Position numbers and translations under genes: made by a program
The notes under the pieces: model-generated
The model's input: the letters and a program-made list of their open reading frames with translations, nothing else
What the model was told of the DNA's origin: nothing
The model's database searches: none
Origin: JAYTJL01 sp043731125
GTDB lineage: Bacteria; Patescibacteriota; Saccharimonadia; Saccharimonadales; UBA10212
DNA: 21,794 nt
Direction: 5' to 3'
Assembly (NCBI GenBank): GCA_043731125.1
Contig: JAYTJL010000035.1
Coordinates: 1 to 21,794 of the forward strand
In this document: in pieces, positions 1-5,574 of the stretch
Layout of the letters: each line of letters starts with the position of its first letter
Position numbering within the stretch: the stretch's first letter is position 1

Positions 1-10
1 ACCTATCACA
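1..10. repeat. Partial copy of RAYT-flanking palindrome (cut by window edge)
   Basis: The first ten bases, ACCTATCACA, are identical to the last ten bases of the palindrome copy at 699-722. The window therefore opens inside what is probably a third copy. The transposase stop codon (TGA, plus-strand positions 6-8) lies within it, so the element ends inside the repeat. The left half of this copy lies outside the window, so identity over the full length is inferred. Confidence 0.5.
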
Positions 11-638
11 AATGTGACTCACCCAAATCCGCAAGTTGCCATCGAATATCCGTTGCTTCATTTTTAGACTCTGAATACTCTCGGACGAATTCAATATACT
101 CTCCCTTGTTATTATCAAAAAGCTCCAAAATCGTATCTGTCTTCAACCAATCAGCTTCTCTATTACCTTTATAATATTGAAAGCTAGAATAAGGCCAATT
201 TTCAAGATCATCTGGATTTGCATGTATATATCTTGATACGCGGTGCAGGTAATCGTCCTTTTCTACAAGAGATGCTTTGTATATCCCCTGGAACAAACTA
301 CCTACTCTTCCATATCGATTATTGAAATACATAACATAGCCCGTATTAACTCTTCTCATTAATTGTGTCAGCGCCTTCTCATCTTTTTGGTAGAAAAGAA
401 GATGAAAATGATTGGGCATCAGACAAAATGATAGAAGATCTATTCTACCTTTTAGAGACGAAAATGCATGTCTATTGTTATTGTTAGTAGTCTTGCCGGT
501 TAAGTATTTTTTTAATAGTCCTATGAAAACTGAGTAGTCTTGATCATCCAGGAAGATATCACGCTTTTCAACTCCACGGTTATACACGTGATAAACTTGG
601 TCCTGCGCAAATTCTTTAACAATATTAGCACTTGGCAT
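6..638 (-). CDS. REP-associated tyrosine transposase (RAYT, Y1/IS200-like family)
   Basis: A 210-residue single-strand DNA transposase-like protein of the RAYT group, which act on palindromic REP elements rather than on classic insertion sequence ends. Family signatures are visible: YNRG at residues 19-22, the metal-binding HFH at 77-79 inside LMPNHFHLL, and a YVMYFNNRYGR segment at 101-111 that carries the candidate catalytic tyrosine (Tyr101 or Tyr104). Length is typical. I chose the ATG at 638 because an upstream TTG (713) would start inside the right palindrome with no ribosome site. The chosen ATG directly abuts the left palindrome, so translation may be affected by that hairpin. The gene is flanked by the same repeat on both sides and sits just upstream of murD, pointing in the opposite direction. 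RAYT genes are usually single-copy and domesticated; whether this one is active cannot be told. Confidence 0.88.
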   Translation of the reverse strand: MPSANIVKEFAQDQVYHVYNRGVEKRDIFLDDQDYSVFIGLLKKYLTGKTTNNNNRHAFSSLKGRIDLLSFCLMPNHFHLLFYQKDEKALTQLMRRVNTGYVMYFNNRYGRVGSLFQGIYKASLVEKDDYLHRVSRYIHANPDDLENWPYSSFQYYKGNREADWLKTDTILELFDNNKGEYIEFVREYSESKNEATDIRWQLADLGESHL

Positions 639-661
639 GTGATAGGTTGAACCTTTCACAT
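638..661 (-). repeat. REP-like imperfect palindrome, left copy
   Basis: This 24-nt sequence is an exact inverted copy of 699-722. Each copy is itself a near-palindrome: outer arms TGTGA/TCACA, one A-A mismatch, inner arms AGGTT/AACCT and a single central base. A hairpin with an internal mismatch is the usual form of REP elements moved by RAYT proteins. It contains the last base of the transposase ATG and most of its leader. GTAG follows on the plus strand at 662-665. Confidence 0.8.
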
Positions 662-698
662 GTAGCGTACACAATTCGTGTTCTTCATAAAAGTGATT

Positions 699-722
699 AT
701 GTGAAAGGTTCAACCTATCACA
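699..722 (+). repeat. REP-like imperfect palindrome, right copy
   Basis: An exact inverted copy of 638-661, separated from it by 37 bases. Together the two could form a long cruciform or a BIME-like pair. This copy lies 27 bases before the murD start and so occupies its upstream region. It matches the repeat fragment at 1-10 in the same orientation, which places one repeat on each side of the transposase. Confidence 0.8.
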
Positions 723-748
723 GCTATGGTTTGGGTTATTATAGAGGG

Positions 749-2059
749 ATGAAGGTTGCTATTCTTGGTTATGGTATAGAAGGAAAGGTGTCGGCTGATT
801 ATTGGTATAAGCTGGGCAATGAAATTACGGTTTGTGATGAAAATACAGACCTGAAGCTCCCGAAGAAATACAAAAAAAAGCTAGGTGATGATTACTTAGC
901 AGATCTAGGTCAGTTCGATGTATTGGTACGGACCGCCGGACTCAACTCGCAAAAAATCCTTTCTGCCAATGCTGGCATTTCCGATATCCAATCAAAAATA
1001 ACAACCAGCTATAACGAATTTATGCAAAAATGCCCCACCAAAAACACAATTGGAGTGACCGGCACCAAGGGGAAAGGAACAACTTCTACCCTAATAGCCA
1101 AACTGTTGGGAGTTCAAGGCAAAACAGTACATCTGGGTGGCAACATTGGTATTGCGCCCCTCAAGATGTTGCCAAAAATCAAAAAGGGTGACTGGGTGGT
1201 GCTGGAATTGTCTAGTTTTCAGCTGTCTGACGCTAAGTTTTCACCTCATATGGGTGTCTGCCTGATGGTGGTGCCAGAACACCTCAATTGGCATGAAGAC
1301 ATGGTCGACTATACATCTGCTAAAACCAATCTATTTACCCATCAAAAAGAGTCAGATGTAGCCATATATTATGGCGAAAATAATCTGTCTAAAAAAATTA
1401 CCTTTGCCTCAAAAGGCAGCAAAATCCCTTACTTTGCGCCGTCCGGTGTCTTTGTAAAGAACGACTGTATTGTCAGTGGGTATAATCACAAAGAAATTAT
1501 CCCTGTTTCTAAGGTAAAATTGCTTGGCGTGCACAACTTGCAGAATATCTGCGCAGCCCTAACGGCCGTTCAGGAAGCCACTGGAAGCCTTGACGGATCG
1601 GCGGCAGTATTATCAAGCTTTAAAGGACTAGAACACCGCCTAGAGTTTGTACGCACGCTTGGCGGGGTAAAATACTATGACGATTCCTTCGGAACAACCC
1701 CTGAGACAGCAATTGTTGCATCGCAGTCCTTTGCAAGTCCCAAAGTAATAATTTTGGGTGGGTCTGACAAGGGCGCGTTCTTCGAAGAATTAACTAACAC
1801 TGTTGTTACAGGTAACATGAGACATGTTGTTGCCATTGGTGATACAGGCCCAGCCATTGCCAGGTTGCTACGTATGAAGGGCTATAGCAGCATTACCGAA
1901 GGGCTCGACACAATGACTAAAATCGTTAAAGAGGCTAAAATGCGTGCCAAAAAAGGTGATGTTGTGTTGCTTTCCACCGGTTGTGCTAGTTTTGGTCTGT
2001 TTGAAGACTACAAAGACCGCGGCAACCAATTCAAGCAAGCAGTAAAATCCCTGAAATAA
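749..2059 (+). CDS. murD: UDP-N-acetylmuramoyl-L-alanine:D-glutamate ligase MurD
   Basis: A cytoplasmic ATP-dependent ligase that adds D-glutamate to UDP-MurNAc-L-Ala in peptidoglycan precursor synthesis. The 436-residue protein has the three Mur-ligase parts in order: an N-terminal Rossmann-like domain starting MKVAILGYGIEGK, the ATP-binding loop GTKGKGTTS at 105-113 followed by GGNIG, ELSSFQL and HLNWHEDM, and the C-terminal domain with HNLQNICAALTA, GLEHRLEFV, YYDDSFGTTP and STGCASFGLF. Length fits the family. The frame is open further upstream to 632, but that extension runs through the transposase-associated repeat and is not MurD-like, so I start at ATG 749, preceded by GAGGG. D-glutamate would come from the nearby murI. 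The insertion of the repeat/transposase unit just upstream may have changed its promoter. Confidence 0.95.
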   Translation: MKVAILGYGIEGKVSADYWYKLGNEITVCDENTDLKLPKKYKKKLGDDYLADLGQFDVLVRTAGLNSQKILSANAGISDIQSKITTSYNEFMQKCPTKNTIGVTGTKGKGTTSTLIAKLLGVQGKTVHLGGNIGIAPLKMLPKIKKGDWVVLELSSFQLSDAKFSPHMGVCLMVVPEHLNWHEDMVDYTSAKTNLFTHQKESDVAIYYGENNLSKKITFASKGSKIPYFAPSGVFVKNDCIVSGYNHKEIIPVSKVKLLGVHNLQNICAALTAVQEATGSLDGSAAVLSSFKGLEHRLEFVRTLGGVKYYDDSFGTTPETAIVASQSFASPKVIILGGSDKGAFFEELTNTVVTGNMRHVVAIGDTGPAIARLLRMKGYSSITEGLDTMTKIVKEAKMRAKKGDVVLLSTGCASFGLFEDYKDRGNQFKQAVKSLK

Positions 2060-2080
2060 TCAAGATATAGTGGATTATTG

Positions 2081-2118
2081 TGATGCATTTCTTAGACGAT
2101 CGCCTAGAAAATGCATCA
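2081..2118. terminator. Long imperfect inverted repeat between convergent murD and murI
   Basis: Two 18-base arms flank a central AT; 15 of 18 positions pair, beginning with a perfect TGATGCATTT/AAATGCATCA outer stem. Read on the minus strand, two of the three imperfections become G-U pairs, so the hairpin is better in the murI transcript. It lies in the 90-base gap between two converging stop codons, which suggests a shared terminator, but there is no clear U-tract. Confidence 0.45.
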
Positions 2119-2149
2119 AGACAGAAGACAGATACGGCCCAAATAGTGA

Positions 2150-2800
2150 TTAAAGACTAGCAATGACTCTTTTTAGCTGTTCAATAACTGGCTGCTCTGG
2201 TTGAATCACCGCCGCTCTATCACCAGCGACATCTTTTATCAGTTGTTCGATCCAGTGGTAGTGAGTGCAGCCAAGTACAATTTGGTCGGAATTCTTTTGA
2301 CACAAATCTTCAATAATATTTGCGATTTTGTCGCGATCCACTGATTGGTTTTCTATCATCATAGCCCAATCGCTACAGTCAGGCTCTAAGATATCCACAC
2401 CTTTTGCGTATTCGCTCTTGAGCCATTTATATCTTGTACTGGTCAGTGTTCGCGGTGTGGCACAAACAGCAATTACTCCGCTTTTGGTGGCTTCGGCTGC
2501 CGGTTTTATGGCTGGTTCCATACCCACCATAGGCACATCAAATTCACGGCGAAGGTCTTCTATCAGATTGGTTGTAACAGTGTTACATGCCACAACAATG
2601 ACTTTGCAGCCCTCGCTAATAAATTCTTGAAAGATTGGCCGAACGTAGTTATGGATCTGTTCTGCGGTTTTAGACCCATAGGGCAGATGTGTTTTGTCAT
2701 CTTTATAGACAATCTCTAGGTCCGGCAGTTCTTTCTTAATTGCACTAATTACAGATATTGCACCGACCCCAGAGTCAAATACACCTATTCTGCATTTCAT
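2150..2800 (-). CDS. murI: Glutamate racemase MurI (short form)
   Basis: Interconverts L- and D-glutamate and so supplies D-Glu for MurD. The protein has 216 residues, shorter than the usual roughly 260. The family signatures remain: FDSGVG at 8-13 with Asp9, PYG at 40-42, the first catalytic cysteine in ACNT (Cys72) and the second in LGCTHY (Cys178). The usual FDSG(V/I)GG has Ala in place of the last Gly. The ATG is preceded by GAGGT at good spacing. It is the last gene of a possible minus-strand run (DUF1059 protein, folD, DUF5684 protein, murI) with gaps of 46, 52 and 32 bases. An aspartate racemase of the same superfamily is the main alternative, but the murD context favours MurI. Confidence 0.9.
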   Translation of the reverse strand: MKCRIGVFDSGVGAISVISAIKKELPDLEIVYKDDKTHLPYGSKTAEQIHNYVRPIFQEFISEGCKVIVVACNTVTTNLIEDLRREFDVPMVGMEPAIKPAAEATKSGVIAVCATPRTLTSTRYKWLKSEYAKGVDILEPDCSDWAMMIENQSVDRDKIANIIEDLCQKNSDQIVLGCTHYHWIEQLIKDVAGDRAAVIQPEQPVIEQLKRVIASL

Positions 2801-2832
2801 GCGGACCTCAGCTTATGGTCTAGGCCGCTTAA

Positions 2833-3288
2833 CTACGCCTCTTTGGCTTTAGGTGTGTTGCTTTTCTGCCCATCAGGACCAAGGTATTTTGATTCACCAA
2901 AACCAATAATTAAAGCTCCAATTCCGAATACAAACTCTAGGATAGTCATGCCTACCCCATATCCGAAGGCTTTAGCAACCCTATAAGCAACAACTACTAT
3001 AAATACAAAGTTTACAATTGGGACTAAGAATAGCAAGATGAACCAAGGTGAAAAACCGACTATTCGTAGTATTACGATGGTACTCCAGACCGGAATTAAG
3101 GATTTCCAGCCTTTCTCCCCCGCTTTTTCAAATATTTTCCAGTGAGCAACAACCAGGGCAAGAATAAATACTAAGTAGGCAATAATCCAGAAAGCCGATA
3201 TGCCCGATGATGTAGTAGTAGTAGTAGTAGTAGTAGTAGTTGTGTATAAAACCGGTTGAATGTCTGCTTGTGAGAAAAAACTTATCAT
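2833..3288 (-). CDS. DUF5684-type membrane protein with polythreonine tract
   Basis: A 151-residue integral membrane protein. Residues 16-26 are eleven consecutive threonines encoded by a trinucleotide repeat. A transmembrane helix (about 32-49) is followed by a WKIFEKAGEKGWKSLIPVW segment (50-68) and three more hydrophobic helices, ending in a polar tail. The KAGEKGWKSLIPV motif is characteristic of DUF5684 proteins, which are small membrane proteins of unknown function sometimes annotated next to or as signal peptidase I; no catalytic Ser/Lys dyad is visible here. The start is well supported: AGGAGGT lies 8 bases before the ATG. The polythreonine stretch probably lies outside the membrane and could be variable in length. 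Confidence 0.75.
   Translation of the reverse strand: MISFFSQADIQPVLYTTTTTTTTTTTSSGISAFWIIAYLVFILALVVAHWKIFEKAGEKGWKSLIPVWSTIVILRIVGFSPWFILLFLVPIVNFVFIVVVAYRVAKAFGYGVGMTILEFVFGIGALIIGFGESKYLGPDGQKSNTPKAKEA
3212..3240. repeat. (GTA)n trinucleotide microsatellite, about 9.7 units
   Basis: A perfect 29-base run of GTA, read as ACT (threonine) codons on the coding strand of the DUF5684 gene. Because the unit is three bases, slippage would change the number of threonines without breaking the frame. Confidence 0.95.
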
Positions 3289-3305
3289 ACTGAAACCTCC
3301 TATTA

Positions 3306-3319
3306 ATTGTATCTACAAT
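3306..3319. promoter_or_regulatory. Small perfect palindrome overlapping a possible -10 box
   Basis: ATTGTA-TC-TACAAT is a perfect 6+2+6 inverted repeat 18 bases before the DUF5684 start. On the minus strand one half reads TACAAT, an acceptable -10 hexamer, but no good -35 is seen. It could be an operator over a promoter internal to the run. The call is weak. Confidence 0.3.
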
Positions 3320-3340
3320 ATCGCCTTGAGAAGGATTTTG

Positions 3341-4153
3341 CTAGTTGGATTTATGCAATTTTTGTTCTGTAACAGCCCTGATTACATTATCAAAAAGAGC
3401 GCAGACTGTTAGCGGGCCAACGCCGCCTTTTTGAGGGGTTATTGTAATGTCATCTCGCACGTAAAGGTCTGGGCTTACATCTCCCACAGTCATACCCTCT
3501 TCCCCTGCCACACCGGCATCTACAACCACTGTTCCTGGCCGCACCATAGCACTATTTATTACTCCCGGGCTACTTGTAGCCGTAATGATTACTTCAGATT
3601 CGGCAGCCATTGCAGCAACATCATCACCTCGACCAGCCACCAGCACTGTATGGCCTGCTTCCTTTAAGATCTTTTCTAGAGGTGCACCAACTAACTTGCC
3701 TCTGCCGACTAGTAAAATATGTTTGCCAGCAAGATCAATATTGTATCCAGCCAGTAACCAGAGAATAGCCGTCGGTGTAGCCGGGTCAAAGTTGGGTTTT
3801 AAACCCAAGGCGTCCACGTCTTTTTCTGGTGCTACCAAGTTGGTAATTTCATCCGTCTGGTCTGTATTTTCAAGCGGTAGCTGGACAATAATGCCGTGCA
3901 CTAACTCGTCTTTGTTCAATGACTCAATCAGGTGTGCACAGTCTGCCTGTTTTGGTTTGTGCACCTCAACCGCTATTCCAACATCTTCGCCGTACTGTTG
4001 CTTGAGTCGCACGTAAGTGTTGATAACTGGGTCGTCTTTTACCTGAACTATTGCCAACTTTGGTACCACCTTGGTGTGCTGCATAGACCGCACCTGTTGA
4101 GCGTGCCGTTCTTTTATAAACCCAGCCAATTCGGCACCATTAAGAAGTTTCAT
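3341..4153 (-). CDS. folD: Bifunctional methylene-THF dehydrogenase/cyclohydrolase FolD
   Basis: Oxidises 5,10-methylene-tetrahydrofolate and hydrolyses the product to 10-formyl-THF, in the cytoplasm. The 270-residue protein is slightly short for the family (about 285). It shows the catalytic lysine in YVRLK (Lys51), IIVQLPL at 88-94, the PEKDVD motif at 109-114, a nucleotide-binding GRGKLVG at 150-156 where most bacteria have GRSxxVG, and the C-terminal TPQKGGVGPLT. With glyA, about 3.8 kb away, it forms the one-carbon folate cycle of this organism. No strong ribosome site is seen before the ATG. The downstream neighbour is 52 bases away on the same strand. Confidence 0.95.
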   Translation of the reverse strand: MKLLNGAELAGFIKERHAQQVRSMQHTKVVPKLAIVQVKDDPVINTYVRLKQQYGEDVGIAVEVHKPKQADCAHLIESLNKDELVHGIIVQLPLENTDQTDEITNLVAPEKDVDALGLKPNFDPATPTAILWLLAGYNIDLAGKHILLVGRGKLVGAPLEKILKEAGHTVLVAGRGDDVAAMAAESEVIITATSSPGVINSAMVRPGTVVVDAGVAGEEGMTVGDVSPDLYVRDDITITPQKGGVGPLTVCALFDNVIRAVTEQKLHKSN

Positions 4154-4199
4154 CTACCAACATTTTATCGTACGCCGTGTCTAATATGGATTTTAATAT

Positions 4200-4430
4200 T
4201 CATGCATCTTCAAACGAATCAAAACTATCTTCAAATTCCTTGTACCACTTTTGCTGGTCTTCTTGGCCTAAAGCCATCATTTCTTCCATTGCTTTTTTAT
4301 GACGTTCATCCCCAGCCTGTACTAATTTCATAACGTGTTGTTTGCTATTTTCGCCCATTTCACCAGCTGTTTCGCCTACAATTATTTCATCACACGCTCC
4401 ACCAAGATTCTTGCAAGTCGTTTTCTTCAT
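4200..4430 (-). CDS. Small DUF1059-like protein
   Basis: A 76-residue acidic protein. Its first half, with CKNLGGACD at 6-14, GETAGEM and KQHVMKL, matches the pattern of DUF1059 proteins (a short domain with two conserved cysteines, function unknown). The second half is charged and helical, with EEMMALGQEDQQKW, and may be lineage-specific. An AAGGAG ribosome site 8 bases before the ATG and a TATAAT box further upstream support it as a real gene and as the possible head of the run to murI. Confidence 0.7.
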   Translation of the reverse strand: MKKTTCKNLGGACDEIIVGETAGEMGENSKQHVMKLVQAGDERHKKAMEEMMALGQEDQQKWYKEFEDSFDSFEDA

Positions 4431-4451
4431 AGTTATTCTCCTTATTTATGA

Positions 4452-4457
4452 ATTATA
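4452..4457 (-). promoter_or_regulatory. Candidate -10 box for the DUF1059-folD-murI run
   Basis: TATAAT on the minus strand, 22 bases before the DUF1059 gene. The best -35 at 17 bases (GAATTG) is a poor match, so only the -10 element is supported. Confidence 0.4.
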
Positions 4458-4501
4458 TCGAAAACAGAGGTAACCAATTCTTGTTTTAAGCCTAGGCGAC
4501 T

Positions 4502-4578
4502 TGGAGGGCCAGGAGGGACTCGAACCCTCGACATTCTGCTTAAGAGGCAGACACTCTAACCAGCTGAGTTACTGGCCC
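4502..4578 (-). tRNA. tRNA-Lys (anticodon CTT)
   Basis: A full cloverleaf can be drawn: acceptor GGGCCAG/CTGGCCC, D-stem ACTC/GAGT, anticodon stem TCTGC/GCAGA around the loop CTCTTAA, T-arm GAGGG-TTCGAGT-CCCTC. The anticodon CTT reads AAG (lysine). The CCA end is encoded. The discriminator base is U, where tRNA-Lys usually has A. Confidence 0.95.
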
Positions 4579-4581
4579 ATA

Positions 4582-4598
4582 GTCCGCTGTGGGCGGAC
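4582..4598. other. Hairpin just 5' of tRNA-Lys
   Basis: GTCCGC and GCGGAC pair perfectly around a five-base loop, ending 3 bases before the tRNA 5' end. On the plus strand it is followed by AATTTT, but no gene runs in that direction. It is more likely part of the tRNA leader, near the RNase P cut site. Confidence 0.4.
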
Positions 4599-4634
4599 AA
4601 TTTTCAATTCACATTTTTCAATTTTCAAAGATTA

Positions 4635-4655
4635 TCAATGACCAATGGTCAATGA
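4635..4655. repeat. Mismatched palindrome in AT-rich spacer
   Basis: TCA-A-TGACCA-A-TGGTCA-A-TGA: three outer pairs, an A-A mismatch, six inner pairs and one central base. The build is the same as in the transposase-flanking repeat, but the sequence differs. It lies in a low-complexity AT-rich spacer between the two tRNAs. Confidence 0.5.
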
Positions 4656-4680
4656 AAAATAAATGATAAATGAAAGCTGC

Positions 4681-4708
4681 AAAATGTTAAATGCTCGCCT
4701 AAGCGAGC
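4681..4708 (-). terminator. Intrinsic terminator after tRNA-Arg(TCG)
   Basis: Immediately 3' of the tRNA CCA on the minus strand, GCTCGC-TTAG-GCGAGC forms a six-pair GC-rich stem followed by ATTTAACATTTT. This is a plausible rho-independent terminator with a broken U-tract. Confidence 0.6.
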
Positions 4709-4709
4709 G

Positions 4710-4786
4710 TGGTACGCCCGGCAGGATTCGAACCTACGACACCTGGTTCCGAAGACCAGTGCTCTAATCCGCTGAGCTACGGGCGC
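4710..4786 (-). tRNA. tRNA-Arg (anticodon TCG)
   Basis: Cloverleaf with acceptor GCGCCCG/CGGGCGT (a G-U first pair), D-stem GCTC/GAGC, anticodon stem CTGGT/ACCAG around CTTCGGA, T-arm GTAGG-TTCGAAT-CCTGC, discriminator A and encoded CCA. The anticodon TCG reads CGA. A well-formed promoter lies about 150 bases upstream with a structured leader between. Confidence 0.95.
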
Positions 4787-4787
4787 A

Positions 4788-4926
4788 CAAACCTTGATGA
4801 GACAACCTACGGTTTTCTCATCAACGACACTTTTGGAGTGAATCCAAATTCCGCTTGCAGCGGAACCGTGCCTGCTACCTTTCCCTGAAGAAAAGCCGTA
4901 ACTGTTCTATATAGGGCTTGGTAACA
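4788..4926 (-). ncRNA. Candidate structured leader or small RNA upstream of tRNA-Arg
   Basis: About 140 bases between a strong minus-strand promoter and the tRNA, with no open frame of note. Three consecutive hairpins fill its 3' half: 4849-4865 (TTCCGC/GCGGAA), 4832-4848 (TTTGGA/TCCAAA) and 4794-4824 (nine-pair outer stem TTGATGAGA/TCTCATCAA, one mismatch, four inner pairs AACC/GGTT, three-base loop). The 5' part can also pair (AAGCC with GGCTT). I could not match it to SRP RNA, T-box, tmRNA, RNase P or 6S RNA. It could be a tRNA leader, an independent RNA or a terminator region for the XRE gene. Confidence 0.4.
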
Positions 4927-4932
4927 GATGTG

Positions 4933-4960
4933 ATTATATCAGTTTTTGGCGGTTTCGTCA
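4933..4960 (-). promoter_or_regulatory. Promoter for the tRNA-Arg leader transcript
   Basis: On the minus strand, TGACGA, a 16-base spacer and TATAAT. The -10 begins directly after the stop codon of the XRE gene and the -35 lies inside that gene. Predicted transcription starts near 4926. Confidence 0.6.
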
Positions 4961-5508
4961 GGGGTTGCTTTGTCTGGGGTGGGTAGACGGCGTGGTTGGA
5001 CTGGTTTTTCAGTCTGGGCTAGAGTGGCTTGCAGTATATGTAAAACACTTTTCGCGTGTTCTCGACTCATACCAACCTTTGCAATAGAAGCTGGTTGTCC
5101 TGCACTGCCACTTCCTTGCATGAAATTCATAACTACGCCGTAGTTGTTGACTATGACATCAACAGTATCGGTAAAGAGTATTTTGGGTGTGACACCAGGC
5201 AACGGGAATGTAAAATCACCCAGCAACTCTTCACTAATACCGATTATTCCCATTGGCTTTTGCATACCGTAGCCAGCCAGCTCCCATATACCCACTGATT
5301 CGTCATCCTTAACGTCAAAATGGCTAAGCAACAGCATCAGTACGTCTTCTGCTGGCCTTGCTTGTCCTAGTTCATAGCTGGCCAGTTGCCCTACATCTAT
5401 CTCTACTGCCCCAGATGTATCAGCCAAAGATTCCATGGCTTTTTCACGTAACGTTTTGAGCCTATTACCCAGACCTCTATATGGTGCTTGGGCGGATTTG
5501 TCATTCAT
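4939..5508 (-). CDS. XRE-family HTH protein with DUF3467-like domain
   Basis: A 189-residue probable DNA-binding protein. Residues 14-68 form an XRE/Cro-type helix-turn-helix (LGNRLKTLREKAM, then DVGQLASYELGQARP as the recognition region). The C-terminal half holds a DUF3467-like stretch: YGVVMNFMQG, then IAKVGMSREHAKSVLHILQATL. The tail is proline- and charge-rich. The frame is open to a TTG at 5529, but ATG 5508 is preceded by AGGG at workable spacing and is preferred. The gene is divergent from murB with a 66-base gap and could regulate it; that is only context. Its stop codon abuts the tRNA-Arg promoter. Confidence 0.7.
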   Translation of the reverse strand: MNDKSAQAPYRGLGNRLKTLREKAMESLADTSGAVEIDVGQLASYELGQARPAEDVLMLLLSHFDVKDDESVGIWELAGYGMQKPMGIIGISEELLGDFTFPLPGVTPKILFTDTVDVIVNNYGVVMNFMQGSGSAGQPASIAKVGMSREHAKSVLHILQATLAQTEKPVQPRRLPTPDKATPDETAKN

Positions 5509-5529
5509 ATACACCCTATTGTACTGCAA

Positions 5530-5574
5530 CCGTTTATAATAAGGCTAGCGAATGATAAAGCTAATGCCTAAGCT
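5530..5574. promoter_or_regulatory. Divergent promoter region, XRE gene and murB
   Basis: TATAAT at 5535-5540 on the plus strand is 34 bases before murB, and its complement supplies TATTATAAA facing the XRE gene. No good -35 is seen for either direction. murB has no clear ribosome site. Confidence 0.35.

Noticed and set aside
632..748. N-terminal extension of murD
   Set aside because: The extension translates the transposase leader and repeats and resembles no MurD. ATG 749 gives a standard N-terminus.
2328..2630. Plus-strand 100-residue open frame
   Set aside because: Lies entirely antisense to murI, has no protein-like motifs and no ribosome site.
3585..4333. Two overlapping plus-strand frames opposite folD and the DUF1059 gene
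   Set aside because: Antisense to well-supported genes; composition is that of reversed coding sequence.
4870..4905. SRP RNA apical domain (TTCAGG...AGCAGG on the minus strand)
   Set aside because: The segment between the two motifs is only seven bases, too short for the capped stem of SRP RNA, and the flanks do not pair as required.
4794..4926. Cobalamin riboswitch or T-box reading of the structured region
   Set aside because: GGAGTGAATCC on the plus strand and a GG-x-ACGGTTCCGC stretch on the minus strand look faintly similar, but the B12 box and T-box core sequences are absent, and no suitable gene follows on the plus strand.
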